NCBI GenBank assembly: GCA_964460755.1
Contig: CAYWQL010000002.1
Location: 1 to 64,000, forward strand
DNA from: JAYFNU01 sp964460755
GTDB taxonomy: Bacteria > Bacillota > Clostridia > Oscillospirales > Ruminococcaceae
Reading direction: 5' to 3'
Length of the DNA: 64,000 bases
Of the stretch, positions 43,074-52,496 are shown one piece after another. The translations under genes were made by a program, and so were the position numbers. Below the pieces are notes generated by a model. It worked only from the letters and a program-made list of their open reading frames with translations. It was not told the origin of the DNA and made no database searches. The stretch's first letter is position 1; each line of letters opens with the position of its first letter.

Positions 43074-44369
43074 TCAGTCCCTTCGATTGCTTTCTATTTT
43101 AACCGGAATACCAAGCCGAACAAGATATGTGAAAAAGTTTCGCTCGACATCGGCTTCTTTTATCGTCCTTGAAAAGCTAATACACATAAGGTCTTTGTAG
43201 GTCGCGCAGGCACACGCGACGGGATTGAATTTGAGTGAACCGAGTAAAAAATCAATCCGCTCGACGTGTTTTTCCATTTCCTTGGGAAGCTTCACAACGC
43301 CGAGATTTGAAATCGTCGTCGACGATGTGCGGTCACCGTTAATTCGGTGGGCTATATTAAGCGTCGGATTTTTTATAAAAAGCGGCGCGACGCGAATGAG
43401 CGCGTTTTGCTCTGAAACGACGTTCGTCGACATACGGGCGTTCATCATCTTTTCGCTCGTTTCAAGCCCCATAAGCGACTTAATCTGTTTTAACACCTCT
43501 TCAAAGCTATACTCTCCGAACCGCGGCTCAATTCCCGGATTGACAAAGGAGGAAAAGTTGCGAAGGGTCTTTGAGGGATAGTAGTTTCTTAAATTGACGG
43601 GAACGCTGATTTTAACGGGCATATTTCGCTTTCTTGGGTTATGCTCGCCCTGTTCTATTCGATATATCGCCATAACGAGCACCGAGGTCAAAAACTCAGT
43701 TACCGTCACGCCGTATTCCTTTGCCTTTTTCTTGACCGCGTCAGCCGACGTCATTCCCGTTATTATATTAAGCCTTGTGCTGTCGCCGTTTGTTCCTTTT
43801 ATTCTATATGCGGCGGCCTCTCGCCTCGACATTGTCACCTTTCGCGAATATTTATCGAATGAATCCTCAAGCTCCTCCTCTCGCGGCGGCTCGTCGCAAT
43901 CGAGAACGGTTTCGCCACGCGGGATTTTTTCGCCGTACTTTAGCTGGATATATTCCGCTACAAGGGTCTTCAAAAAGCACATTCCGCCCGTCCCGTCGCA
44001 AAGCACATGAAAGATTTCGACCGCTATTCGGTTTTCGTGGTAACGAACGCGATACATCGGCGCGTCCTTCTCGTCAAGGTCCATACGAACGCAGGGGTTT
44101 GAGACGTCCTTTTGTATTCTGGGCGCCTTTTCAAGCTGCTCAAGATAGTACCAAAAAAAGCCGCGCTTAAGCTTAAGCGAAAGCCCGGGAAAGCGCTCCG
44201 CCGTCCGTTCGAGTGCGTCCTGAAGAAAAACGGGGTCAATCTTCTCGTTGAGTGTCGCTGACACGCGAAAAAGCGCCGTCCATTTTTTTGACATGGAAGC
44301 GGGATAAATCTTCGCGGCGTTATCTAACTTGTACCACTTTTTGCTGTGTACAGATGACAATTTGTCCAT
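43074..44369 (-). CDS. Condensation-type CoA-dependent acyltransferase (alcohol acetyltransferase-like)
   Basis: The 431-residue protein carries the HxxxDG motif of the condensation/CoA-acyltransferase superfamily: His121 and Asp125 in HVLCDGTGG, followed by a C-terminal half with ISNLGVVKLP. It resembles alcohol acetyltransferases and wax-ester or PapA-type enzymes rather than NRPS modules, as no carrier or adenylation domain is near. It lies between an alpha/beta hydrolase and a DUF6320 membrane protein on the same strand. Confidence 0.8.
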   Translation of the reverse strand: MDKLSSVHSKKWYKLDNAAKIYPASMSKKWTALFRVSATLNEKIDPVFLQDALERTAERFPGLSLKLKRGFFWYYLEQLEKAPRIQKDVSNPCVRMDLDEKDAPMYRVRYHENRIAVEIFHVLCDGTGGMCFLKTLVAEYIQLKYGEKIPRGETVLDCDEPPREEELEDSFDKYSRKVTMSRREAAAYRIKGTNGDSTRLNIITGMTSADAVKKKAKEYGVTVTEFLTSVLVMAIYRIEQGEHNPRKRNMPVKISVPVNLRNYYPSKTLRNFSSFVNPGIEPRFGEYSFEEVLKQIKSLMGLETSEKMMNARMSTNVVSEQNALIRVAPLFIKNPTLNIAHRINGDRTSSTTISNLGVVKLPKEMEKHVERIDFLLGSLKFNPVACACATYKDLMCISFSRTIKEADVERNFFTYLVRLGIPVKIESNRRD

Positions 44370-44383
44370 TAATTATCGCTTCT

Positions 44384-45274
44384 TTATTTCACAAAATTTT
44401 TAATTTTTTCGAGTGCTTCCTTCGCCTCCGGTATACCGAAAAGCACATAAACGTGCCACATTCCCTCTTGAATATGGGTTTCGCAATCAACTCCCGCAAC
44501 GCGAAGACGGTTAGAAAGTACCGCGGTGTCATCGAGCAGAAGCTCGTCTGTTCCCGCGAAAATAAGAGTTTTCGGAAGCCCAGTCAGGTCGCCGTAGACA
44601 GGCGAAACAAGCGGGTTCATAAGGTCGCTTCGCGCATAAAGTCTTGCGCTGAAGCGAAGAGATTCCCTCGTAAGGCTTGGGTCAACCTTCGAGTTCGTCG
44701 TATAGGATGGATACGAGCAGGTCAAATCCGCCCATGGAGAAATGGCGACAATCGACTTCGGCATAGGAAGCTTCATTTCCTTTATTCTCAGCATAAGCGC
44801 AAAAATCAAGCCTCCGCCAGCCGACTCGCCGATAACCGAAATTTGCTGCGGCTCATAGGTTTTGAGCATTCTTATATATGCCTCGGCCGCATCGTTCACC
44901 GCCGCTGGAAAAGGATTCTCGGGGGCTAAACGATAACCGACGCAAAGGGTGTTTCTGTTTGTAAGCTCGGACAAAACGCCGCCGAAGCCCTTGGCGTAGG
45001 CAATAGAGCCCGTCACATACGCGCCGCCGTGAAGATAAAGAATCGCGTTCTTTCCTCCGTTAATGGGCTTCGCCCATTCAGCTTCGAATTTATCGAATTT
45101 TTCTTCCACATATTCTATTTTATTGGCAAGGGCGGTCGCGCCAAGCAGACCTACCGCGTCCTGAGCCTTTCGCTCGTTTTTTAGATTCATACGTTTGACT
45201 ATCGGGTGAACGAGTTTAATTTGCGCCTTCATCGCGGCACTTCTTACAGACAACATCTTTACCTCTTTTCTCAA
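44384..45274 (-). CDS. Alpha/beta hydrolase, hormone-sensitive-lipase type
   Basis: The 296-residue hydrolase shows the HSL oxyanion motif LHGGAYVTGS, YRLAPENPFPAA, the nucleophile motif GESAGGGL, a GTDELLLDD Asp region and a HVYVLF His region. It is likely a carboxylesterase of short acyl esters or an acyl-transfer partner. It is first in the three-gene set with the acyltransferase and the DUF6320 protein, 14 bases apart. Confidence 0.85.
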   Translation of the reverse strand: MRKEVKMLSVRSAAMKAQIKLVHPIVKRMNLKNERKAQDAVGLLGATALANKIEYVEEKFDKFEAEWAKPINGGKNAILYLHGGAYVTGSIAYAKGFGGVLSELTNRNTLCVGYRLAPENPFPAAVNDAAEAYIRMLKTYEPQQISVIGESAGGGLIFALMLRIKEMKLPMPKSIVAISPWADLTCSYPSYTTNSKVDPSLTRESLRFSARLYARSDLMNPLVSPVYGDLTGLPKTLIFAGTDELLLDDTAVLSNRLRVAGVDCETHIQEGMWHVYVLFGIPEAKEALEKIKNFVK

Positions 45275-45405
45275 TACGGCTTTGTCAAGATTGCTTCTAA
45301 CGTTTATTTTACCATATATTTTGCGCTAATAATACGCTTAATTGAGATTTTGTTTGCCAAAAAGCGCAACTCAGCGCTCAAAAAAAACCTCTTAGGCAAA
45401 AAGCA

Positions 45406-45434
45406 TTGAAACCTGCGCTTCGATAACATAAAAT
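45406..45434 (+). promoter_or_regulatory. Promoter of the LytTR-DUF3021 pair
   Basis: TTGAAA and TAAAAT are separated by 17 bases. A dyad TAGCT-GT-AGCTA overlaps the predicted transcription start and may be an autoregulatory site. Confidence 0.7.
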
Positions 45435-45470
45435 ATAGCTGTAGCTACGAAAGATAAGCGAGGTGACTTC

Positions 45471-45908
45471 TTGAAAATCACAATAAACGAAAACGCACAA
45501 CTGACCGAGCCTGAAATCGTCATCAGCTGTAAGCAGACCGACGAGCAGATACTTAGAATGATAGCGAGTCTTCGCGCATTTGACAAAAAACTTACAGGAA
45601 CGCTCGAGGGTCAGACCTTTGTACTCAATTCAAGCGAAATCATATATATCGACACGGTGGACAAAAAGACCTTCTTTTATACAAGCAAGGCGGTGTATGA
45701 AACCCCGCTTCGTTTATATGAGCTTGAAGAGAAGCTATCGTCGGACGATTTTGTAAGAATTTCAAAATCGGCGATAATCAACTTTTCGCACGTTTCAAGT
45801 CTTCGCCCCGAAATGGGCGGACGGCTTATGATCACCATGAGCAACGGTGAAAAAATCTTTGCCAGCCGCCAATATGCGGTGGAAATCAAACACAAATTAG
45901 GTTTATAA
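45471..45908 (+). CDS. LytTR-domain DNA-binding protein
   Basis: The 145-residue protein has a short N-terminal part and a LytTR DNA-binding domain (about 45-143): EIIYIDTVDKKTFFYTS, DDFVRISKSAIINFSHV, SRQYAVEIKHKLG. There is no receiver domain. The start is TTG at 45471 with AGGTGA upstream. With the DUF3021 gene it forms the common LytTR-membrane protein pair, in which the membrane partner is thought to hold or inhibit the regulator. Confidence 0.88.
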   Translation: MKITINENAQLTEPEIVISCKQTDEQILRMIASLRAFDKKLTGTLEGQTFVLNSSEIIYIDTVDKKTFFYTSKAVYETPLRLYELEEKLSSDDFVRISKSAIINFSHVSSLRPEMGGRLMITMSNGEKIFASRQYAVEIKHKLGL

Positions 45909-45920
45909 GGAGATAATATT

Positions 45921-46367
45921 ATGAAAAATTTTCTTGACAGGGTCGTCGAGTGGAAGACGGGCGCCTGCTTTATGTTTACGGGCAGCATGATTGTCTATCT
46001 AATCACCGCGTTTATTTGGGACATTGAAATAACAAGGCTTATTGTACTTTCGATTTTTGCGCTTACCGTCGTCGGCTCCTTCCTTCAGTTTTTAGCCTTT
46101 TCCGACGCGATAATAAAAAGCGCAAAGTATTCTTTGCGGCTCGTTATTTTCGCCGTTCCCTTCTTTGCGATAATTCTTGCCTGCGCCTACTTTTTCCGCT
46201 GGGTTCCCACAAATATGGGCTTGTCGCCGTGGTTTATTTTCGGCGGAGTGTTCATCTTCATTCTTATCGCACTAACCATAGGCTTCGAGGTTTACTACCG
46301 CATTACGGGCAAAAAATACGACGGACTTTTGGGTCAATACAAGAAAAGTAAGGAAAACAAAGCGTAG
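45921..46367 (+). CDS. DUF3021 membrane protein (partner of the LytTR regulator)
   Basis: The 148-residue protein has four membrane segments (about 16-32, 38-59, 71-91, 105-126) and a charged C-terminus, the DUF3021 layout. AAGGAG lies before the ATG. It begins 12 bases after the LytTR gene, and the two share one transcript ended by the terminator at 46401. Confidence 0.82.
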   Translation: MKNFLDRVVEWKTGACFMFTGSMIVYLITAFIWDIEITRLIVLSIFALTVVGSFLQFLAFSDAIIKSAKYSLRLVIFAVPFFAIILACAYFFRWVPTNMGLSPWFIFGGVFIFILIALTIGFEVYYRITGKKYDGLLGQYKKSKENKA

Positions 46368-46400
46368 TCCCTCATTTTTATAAGCTGCTTGAATACAGAA

Positions 46401-46436
46401 AAACCGCCTCGGCTTTTTAGTCGAAGCGGTTTTTTT
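46401..46436 (+). terminator. Bidirectional terminator
   Basis: AAACCGC-TCG pairs with CGA-GCGGTTT with mismatched bases between, followed by TTTTTTT; it ends the DUF3021 transcript and, on the minus strand, the purine operon tail. Confidence 0.8.
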
Positions 46437-46437
46437 A

Positions 46438-47211
46438 TTATTTTCGTGTGGCGATAAAGAAAAATCTTCGAAACCGAAGAATAAGCTCGCCGTTCGCCTG
46501 TGGCTTGTATTCCTCTTTTGCACGTCGCTCGATTTCGTCCTCAAGCTCTTTTTTTCCTTTGTCGTCAAGTACGTTCAAATAGGGACGAAGCCGCGTTCCC
46601 TTTACCCATTCCACAAGGTCACGGCAGGAACCCATACGATGATAATAGGTCGTTTCCCAAACGCAAAAATCGTCGGTGAGCGCGGATAGAATATCATAAT
46701 ATTCGCTCGGCGAAAGCACGCCGCTTTGCTCTACATCGGCGTTGTTAAATTCCCATTTTATCTGTGATACAACCTCGTCGATTATCCTATGAATGCTCTC
46801 GTCCCTGTTCATGGGAAACTGAACCGCGAGCACACCAGTCGGCTTTAAAAGCCCGAACATATTCGCAATAAGCTCCTTGTGATTAGGTATTCACTGTATG
46901 CAGGCATTTGAAAATACCACGTCATAATCACCGCCAAGCGAAGATAAATCACGTGCCGCGTCGCACACCTTAAAGGAAAGCTCGGGATAGCTTGTCCTTG
47001 CCTTTTCTATCATTTCGGTCGAGGAATCGACGCCCGTGACCGCCGCCGCCGAAAAGTGCTCGAAAAGCACCCTTGTGCTATTGCCCGGTCCGCAGCCGAT
47101 ATCCAATATTCTTTGGGGGTTTTCAATATTTATTCGATTCACTAAGTCGGTCGCCGGTTGGGTTCTTTCATTTTCAAACTTCAAGTACTGCGCCGTATTC
47201 CACTTTGCCAT
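46438..47211 (-). pseudogene. tam: Trans-aconitate 2-methyltransferase-like gene with one in-frame TGA
   Basis: The reading frame is one continuous 257-codon SAM methyltransferase (ILDIGCGPGNST motif near residue 34) except for a TGA at 46891-46893. The stop falls in SNACIQ-stop-IPNHKELI, where the family has Trp (NACIQW-PNH), so a TGG to TGA change explains it. Everything before and after stays in frame and looks intact. It lies 12 bases after purB, at the tail of the purine operon. TGA is a normal stop in other genes here, so it is not recoded as Trp in general. A sequencing error is possible. Confidence 0.8.
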
Positions 47212-47223
47212 AAATACCTTCTC

Positions 47224-48660
47224 CTAAACGAGCAGGGTCGCCGTTTCGCCTAAAACGGCTTTATTTTTTTCAAGCAGCGGCTTAATCACGTCGCGAAGAA
47301 ACTCAGTAGTCTGCTCGGAGGCGCGACCGGTAAATTCTTCAGGCTTCAATATCGCTTCAATTTCTTCCTTTTTAAGACCAAACGAGGGGTCGGCACAAAC
47401 CCGCTCGATTAAATCGTTCGGTTTACCCTCCTCCTTGACGACCTTCGCCGCGGCGATTGAATGAACGCGAAGCTTTTCGTGAAGCTCCTGACGGTCGCCG
47501 CCCTTTTTGACGGCGCTCATCATTATGTTCTCAGTCGCCATAAAGGGCAGCTCACTCATAACGCGCGCGCTTACTACCTTCGGATAAACGACCAGCCCGT
47601 CACAGACGTTAAGAAGAATATTTAGTATCGCGTCGGTCGCAAGGAACGCTTCCGCGACGGCGACGCGCTTGTTTGCCGAATCGTCGAGTGTGCGCTCGAA
47701 CCACTGAGTACCCGCCGTAAACGACGGATTGAGCAGGTCAATCATAACGTAGCGCGCAAGGGCGCAAATACGCTCACACCGCATGGGGTTGCGTTTATAT
47801 GGCATTGCGGACGAGCCTATCTGCTGTTTTTCGAACGGCTCCTCCATCTCTTTAAAGTTTGCGAGTATTCGCATATCGTTGCCGAATTTCATGGCCGACT
47901 GAGCTATGCCCGAAAGAGCGCTCAGTACAAGGAAATCGACCTTTCTTGAATAGGTCTGACCCGAAACGGGAACCACCTTTTCAAAATTCATAGCCTTGGC
48001 TATAGACATTTCGACCGCTTTGATTTTTTCTCCGTCGCCCTCAAAAAGCTCGACAAAGCTTGCCTGAGTTCCCGTCGTTCCCTTGCTTCCAAGAAGCGCG
48101 AGCGAGCCGATACGGCTTTCGATTTCACAATAATCCATATAAAGCTCGTTTAACCAAAGGGTCGCGCGCTTGCCGACCGTCGTAAGCTGGGCGGGCTGTA
48201 AATGCGTGTAGGCAAGTGCGGGCATAGACTTATAGTCGTTCGCAAAACGCGCCAAAAGCGAAATCACGTTGACAAGCTTTCTTTTAACTACCTCGAGAGC
48301 CTCCCGCATAATTATTACGTCGGTGTTGTCTCCGACATAGCAGGAGGTCGCGCCGAGATGAATTATCCCCTTGGCGTTCGGACACTGAAGTCCATAGGCA
48401 TAAACGTGGCTCATAACGTCGTGGCGACATTCCTTTTCGCGCGCTATCGCGTCGTCGTAATTTATGCTGTCCTTGTTTTTTTCAAGCTCGGCTATCTGCT
48501 CGTCGGTTATGTCAAGTCCCTGTTCCTTTTCTGCCTTTGCCAGCGCAATCCACAGCTTCCGCCACGTCTTAAACTTGTTATCCTCGGAAAAAACGAACTG
48601 CATTTCTTTCGAGGCGTAGCGGGTTTCAAACGGGCTTATGTATCTGTCGTGTTCCATCAT
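47224..48660 (-). CDS. purB: Adenylosuccinate lyase
   Basis: The 478-residue fumarase-superfamily enzyme acts twice in purine synthesis (SAICAR to AICAR and adenylosuccinate to AMP). It has HDVMSHVYAY, THLQPAQLTTVGKR and the signature loop GSSAMPYKRNPMRCE. Two ATGs stand in a row at the start; GAGGA lies upstream of both. It follows purL after a 143-base gap that holds a broken small ORF. Confidence 0.96.
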   Translation of the reverse strand: MMEHDRYISPFETRYASKEMQFVFSEDNKFKTWRKLWIALAKAEKEQGLDITDEQIAELEKNKDSINYDDAIAREKECRHDVMSHVYAYGLQCPNAKGIIHLGATSCYVGDNTDVIIMREALEVVKRKLVNVISLLARFANDYKSMPALAYTHLQPAQLTTVGKRATLWLNELYMDYCEIESRIGSLALLGSKGTTGTQASFVELFEGDGEKIKAVEMSIAKAMNFEKVVPVSGQTYSRKVDFLVLSALSGIAQSAMKFGNDMRILANFKEMEEPFEKQQIGSSAMPYKRNPMRCERICALARYVMIDLLNPSFTAGTQWFERTLDDSANKRVAVAEAFLATDAILNILLNVCDGLVVYPKVVSARVMSELPFMATENIMMSAVKKGGDRQELHEKLRVHSIAAAKVVKEEGKPNDLIERVCADPSFGLKKEEIEAILKPEEFTGRASEQTTEFLRDVIKPLLEKNKAVLGETATLLV

Positions 48661-48777
48661 TTATTCCTCTATATCAAAGTTTTCAGTCTTCAAGTTGCAG
48701 TAATATCGTCCGCTTTTAGACGTAAATTTAAGCACGCAGTAGTCAGGGTCAGCGACCCGTTTTGACGAGGTATTTGT
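48661..48777 (-). pseudogene. Possible broken small gene between purL and purB
   Basis: The frame ending directly at the purB start reads like real protein for about 33 codons (RVADPDYCVLKFTSKSGRYY, then CNLKTENFDIEE) but has no start codon after the TAA at 48778-48780. The overlapping frame just upstream (LLLNKYLVKTGR) would join it if one A were removed from the AAAA run near 48760. A one-base frameshift in a small gene of the purine operon would explain both. The family is not recognised. Confidence 0.35.
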
Positions 48778-48803
48778 TTAAAAGCAAAACCCTCGAACAC
48801 AGT

Positions 48804-51800
48804 TTATCCAAAATATCCAACGCCCGAAGCGAACACCTTCATATCGTAGTTGCCCGCGACATTCTTATAGAGATTATCGCCTGCACGTTCGCAGTGCGCC
48901 ATCTTTCCGAAAATTCTTCCGTCAGGGCTTGTTATTCCCTCAATAGCAAGATAGCTTCCGTTCGGATTAAACCAAACGTCCATTGTCGCTTCTCCGTTAA
49001 GGTCAACATACTGCGTCGCTATCTGTCCGTTTTTCCTGAGCGCTTCAAGCACCTCGTCGCTTGCGACAAATCTGCCTTCTCCGTGGCTTACGGCGACATT
49101 ATGTATATCACCCACCTCTACGCCCGTTAACCACGGCGAAAGGTTGGAGGCTATGCGCGTTCTTATAATTTTGCTCTGATGTCGGTTAATCGTGTTAAAG
49201 GTTAAGGTCGGACAGCCGCTGTCGGTTTCGCTTATTTCGCCGTTTGTCAAAAGCCCAAGCTTAATAAGGGCTTGGAAGCCGTTGCAGATACCGAGCATAA
49301 GACCGTCGCGTTTTTTAAGAAGATTATCGACAGCCTCGCTGACGCTTGGATTTCTAAAGAACGCGGTAATAAACTTTGCGCTTCCCTCAGGCTCGTCGCC
49401 CCCCGAAAAGCCGCCCGGTATAAATATCATCTGAGCGTTGTTTATTAGGCTTACCATTTTCTCAACGCTTTGCGCGACCGCCGACGGGGTTAGGTTGTTG
49501 ATAACGAAAATTTCGGGAACAGCTCCCGCAAGACGCATAGCGCGCGCGGAATCGTATTCGCAGTTAGTACCCGGGAAAACGGGAATAACAACGCGCGGTC
49601 TTGCGACCTTGATTGCCGAGGTCGATTTTTCTTTTGCAATAAAGCTTATTTTTTCGACCGTCTTGTTCTCGCCGATATTCTCATACGGGAAAACCGAGCT
49701 AAGCTTGTTCTCATAGTCTTTTTGAAGAGTTTTTATGTCTAAGCTTTCGCCGCAGGCCTCAAAGACATACTTCTTTGTCGTTTCACCGATTACACGTCCG
49801 ATGGAAAGCTCCCCATCGGTTTCAAGAATAAAGCTTCCATAGCTAAGCTTAAAAAGCTGCTCGTTAGACAAGCTGTCGCAAAGCTTTACGCCGATTTCGT
49901 TTCCGAGCGACATTTTAAACAGCGCCTCCGCCATGCCGCCAAAGCCGAGCGTATAAGCCGAAAGCACCCTTTTGCTTTCAATAAGCTTTTCGACGGTTTT
50001 TATATTTTCAAGAAGAGACATAATATTCGGAAGAAGCGCGTCGTCATATTCCGGCTCGATTAAAACAAGCTTGCTTCCCGCTTTTTTGAACTCATCGGAA
50101 ATGACGTTGTCTGTGTTTCCCGAGGCGACAGCAAAGGAAACAAGGGTCGGCGGAACGTCGATATCCTCGAACGAGCCAGACATACTGTCCTTTCCGCCTA
50201 TCGCGGCAACGCCGAAATCGACCTGCGCCGAAAGCGCGCCCAGAAGGCTCGCAAAGGGGCTTCCCCAGCGCTTGGCATCGTCGCCCAATCGCTTGAAATA
50301 TTCTTGAAAGGTAAGATACATTTTTTCTTTTTTGAAGCCGCTCGCCACAAGCTTGCATATGCTTTCCGCAACGGCAAGGTAAGCGCCGCGATATTCGCTC
50401 TTTTCGCTGACAAAGGGGTTATAGCCCCACGCCATACCCGAGCAGGTCTTAGTTTCCCCCTCAACGGGAAGCTTCGCGACCATAGCCTGCGACGGGGTAA
50501 GCTGGCTTTTTCCGCCGAACGGCATAATAACGGTTCCCGCGCCGATTGTCGCGTCAAAGCGCTCGGAAAGCCCCTTTTTACAGCATACATTCAGGTCGCT
50601 TACCAAACGACCGATGTTCTCTTTGAAATCATTGCCGATTTTCGGCGCATATATTTCGTCGCGGTCTACTGCAATATCGGTATGCTTTTCCGCACCGTTC
50701 GAGTTCAAGAACTCGCGGCTTATGTCGCATATCGTTTTGCCGTTCCACTCCATAACAAGCCTCGGAGCTTTCGTAACCACCGCAACCACCGTCGCCTCAA
50801 GGTTTTCGCTGTTCGCAACGTTTATAAAACGCTCGGCGTCCTCCTTCGCGACGACGACCGCCATTCTCTCCTGACTTTCGGATATTGCAAGCTCTGTTCC
50901 GTCAAGGCCGTCGTACTTTTTCGGCACGGCGTCAAGGCTTATGCGAAGCCCGTCGGCAAGCTCACCGATAGCGACCGAAACGCCGCCCGCGCCGAAATCG
51001 TTGCACCGCTTTATCATTAACGTCGCTTCTTTTGTTCTGAACAGCCGCTGAAGCTTGCGCTCGACGGGCGCGTTGCCCTTTTGAACCTCGGCTCCGCAGG
51101 TGTCAAGACTTTCAAGCTTGTGCGCCTTCGACGAGCCGGTTGCGCCGCCGCAGCCGTCACGTCCCGTCTTCCCGCCAAGCAAAATTACTATATCGCCGTC
51201 AATCGGCTCCTCGCGACGGACGTTCTCCTCGCGAACCGCACCGACGACTGCGCCGATTTCCATTCTTTTCGCGACATATCCGTCGTGATAAAGCTCGTCG
51301 ACAATACCTGTCGCAAGCCCGATTTGGTTGCCGTAGCTCGCATAACCCGCCGCCGCTGTGGTGACAAGCTTGCGCTGCGGCAGCTTGCCTGTAAGGGTTT
51401 CGCCGACCGGCTTAAGGGGATTCGCCGCGCCGGTCACGCGCATTGCCTGATAGACGTACCCGCGGTTGGCAAGCGGGTCGCGAATTGCGCCGCCAATACA
51501 GGTTGCCGCGCCGCCGAAGGGTTCTATTTCGGTCGGGTGGTTGTGGGTTTCGTTCTTGAAAAGAAGAAGCCAGTCCTCTTCTTTTCCGTCGTTGTCAACC
51601 TTGATTTTTACGCTGCAGGCATTTATCTCGTCGCTCTCGTCAAGATTTTTAAGAACGCCCTTTTTCTTTAAATACTTTCCGCCAATCGTCCCCAAGTCCA
51701 TAAGGCAGACGGGCTTATTCCTGTTAACATACAGCTCGCCGCGCATATTCAAATAATTGTCGTACGCTTTTTTAACAAGCTCGTTATCTATCGTAACCTT

Positions 51801-52496
51801 GTCGATTATCGTGCCGAAGGTTGTATGACGGCAGTGGTCGGACCAATATGTGTCTATCATACGGATTTCGGTTATGGTCGGGTTTCGCTGTTCCTTGAGA
51901 AAATACTCCTGACAAAAAGCGATATCATCGTTATCCATAGCGAGCCCATATTTTTTCACAAAGTCGGCAAGTCCTGCCTTATCAAGCTCGATAAAGCCCT
52001 CAAGCGTTTCTACCGTTTTGGGTATGCTGTAATTCACCGTAAGGGTCGCCTTTTCGCCAAGGTCGGCCTCGCGCGCCTCGACGGGATTGATGACGTATTT
52101 TTTAATAGCCGAAAGCTCGTTTTCGGACAGCTTGCCGTCGATTAAAAAAATTCGCGCGCTTCCCACAATCGGACGTTCTCCCGCGCTTATGAGCCCGATA
52201 CATTCGCTCGCGCTTGAAGCGCGCTGGTCGAACTGACCGGGAAGATACTCGACTCCGAAAACGTAGTCCGCAGTCGGAAGAGCGTCGTATGTGTCGTCAA
52301 GCTGAGGCTCGGAAAAAACGATGGAGATGCTTTTGTTGAAAAGCTCGTCGCTTATCCCCTCAACGTCGTAGCGATTGATTATGCGAAGGGAGCTTATCCC
52401 CTTTATACCAAGAAGCGACACAAGCTCGTTTTTAATTGAGCTTGCTTCGACGGCGTACGCCCTTTTCTTTTCAACATATATTCTAAAAACAGCCAT
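48804..52496 (-). CDS. purL: Phosphoribosylformylglycinamidine synthase, single-chain
   Basis: The 1230-residue enzyme makes FGAM from FGAR, ATP and glutamine. It combines the PurS-like N-terminus, two AIRS-type domains (FKNETHNHPTEIEPFGGAATCIGG; CGGATGSSKA) and a C-terminal class I glutaminase (from about 970) with FPGTNCEYDSARA, PGGFSGGDEP and the nucleophile Cys in GICNGFQALIKLG. It thus follows the large fused form and not the three-subunit PurS/L/Q form of Bacillus. It overlaps purD by 14 bases. Confidence 0.96.
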   Translation of the reverse strand: MAVFRIYVEKKRAYAVEASSIKNELVSLLGIKGISSLRIINRYDVEGISDELFNKSISIVFSEPQLDDTYDALPTADYVFGVEYLPGQFDQRASSASECIGLISAGERPIVGSARIFLIDGKLSENELSAIKKYVINPVEAREADLGEKATLTVNYSIPKTVETLEGFIELDKAGLADFVKKYGLAMDNDDIAFCQEYFLKEQRNPTITEIRMIDTYWSDHCRHTTFGTIIDKVTIDNELVKKAYDNYLNMRGELYVNRNKPVCLMDLGTIGGKYLKKKGVLKNLDESDEINACSVKIKVDNDGKEEDWLLLFKNETHNHPTEIEPFGGAATCIGGAIRDPLANRGYVYQAMRVTGAANPLKPVGETLTGKLPQRKLVTTAAAGYASYGNQIGLATGIVDELYHDGYVAKRMEIGAVVGAVREENVRREEPIDGDIVILLGGKTGRDGCGGATGSSKAHKLESLDTCGAEVQKGNAPVERKLQRLFRTKEATLMIKRCNDFGAGGVSVAIGELADGLRISLDAVPKKYDGLDGTELAISESQERMAVVVAKEDAERFINVANSENLEATVVAVVTKAPRLVMEWNGKTICDISREFLNSNGAEKHTDIAVDRDEIYAPKIGNDFKENIGRLVSDLNVCCKKGLSERFDATIGAGTVIMPFGGKSQLTPSQAMVAKLPVEGETKTCSGMAWGYNPFVSEKSEYRGAYLAVAESICKLVASGFKKEKMYLTFQEYFKRLGDDAKRWGSPFASLLGALSAQVDFGVAAIGGKDSMSGSFEDIDVPPTLVSFAVASGNTDNVISDEFKKAGSKLVLIEPEYDDALLPNIMSLLENIKTVEKLIESKRVLSAYTLGFGGMAEALFKMSLGNEIGVKLCDSLSNEQLFKLSYGSFILETDGELSIGRVIGETTKKYVFEACGESLDIKTLQKDYENKLSSVFPYENIGENKTVEKISFIAKEKSTSAIKVARPRVVIPVFPGTNCEYDSARAMRLAGAVPEIFVINNLTPSAVAQSVEKMVSLINNAQMIFIPGGFSGGDEPEGSAKFITAFFRNPSVSEAVDNLLKKRDGLMLGICNGFQALIKLGLLTNGEISETDSGCPTLTFNTINRHQSKIIRTRIASNLSPWLTGVEVGDIHNVAVSHGEGRFVASDEVLEALRKNGQIATQYVDLNGEATMDVWFNPNGSYLAIEGITSPDGRIFGKMAHCERAGDNLYKNVAGNYDMKVFASGVGYFG

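Noticed and set aside
45363..45382. Terminator on the minus strand upstream of the alpha/beta hydrolase
   Set aside because: The AGCGC/GCGCT stem has only five pairs and no upstream minus-strand gene; too weak to call.
46438..47211. Change of genetic code (TGA read as Trp)
   Set aside because: TGA ends several intact genes in the window, for example aroC, yqfC and the yqzL-like gene, so it works as a stop codon here.
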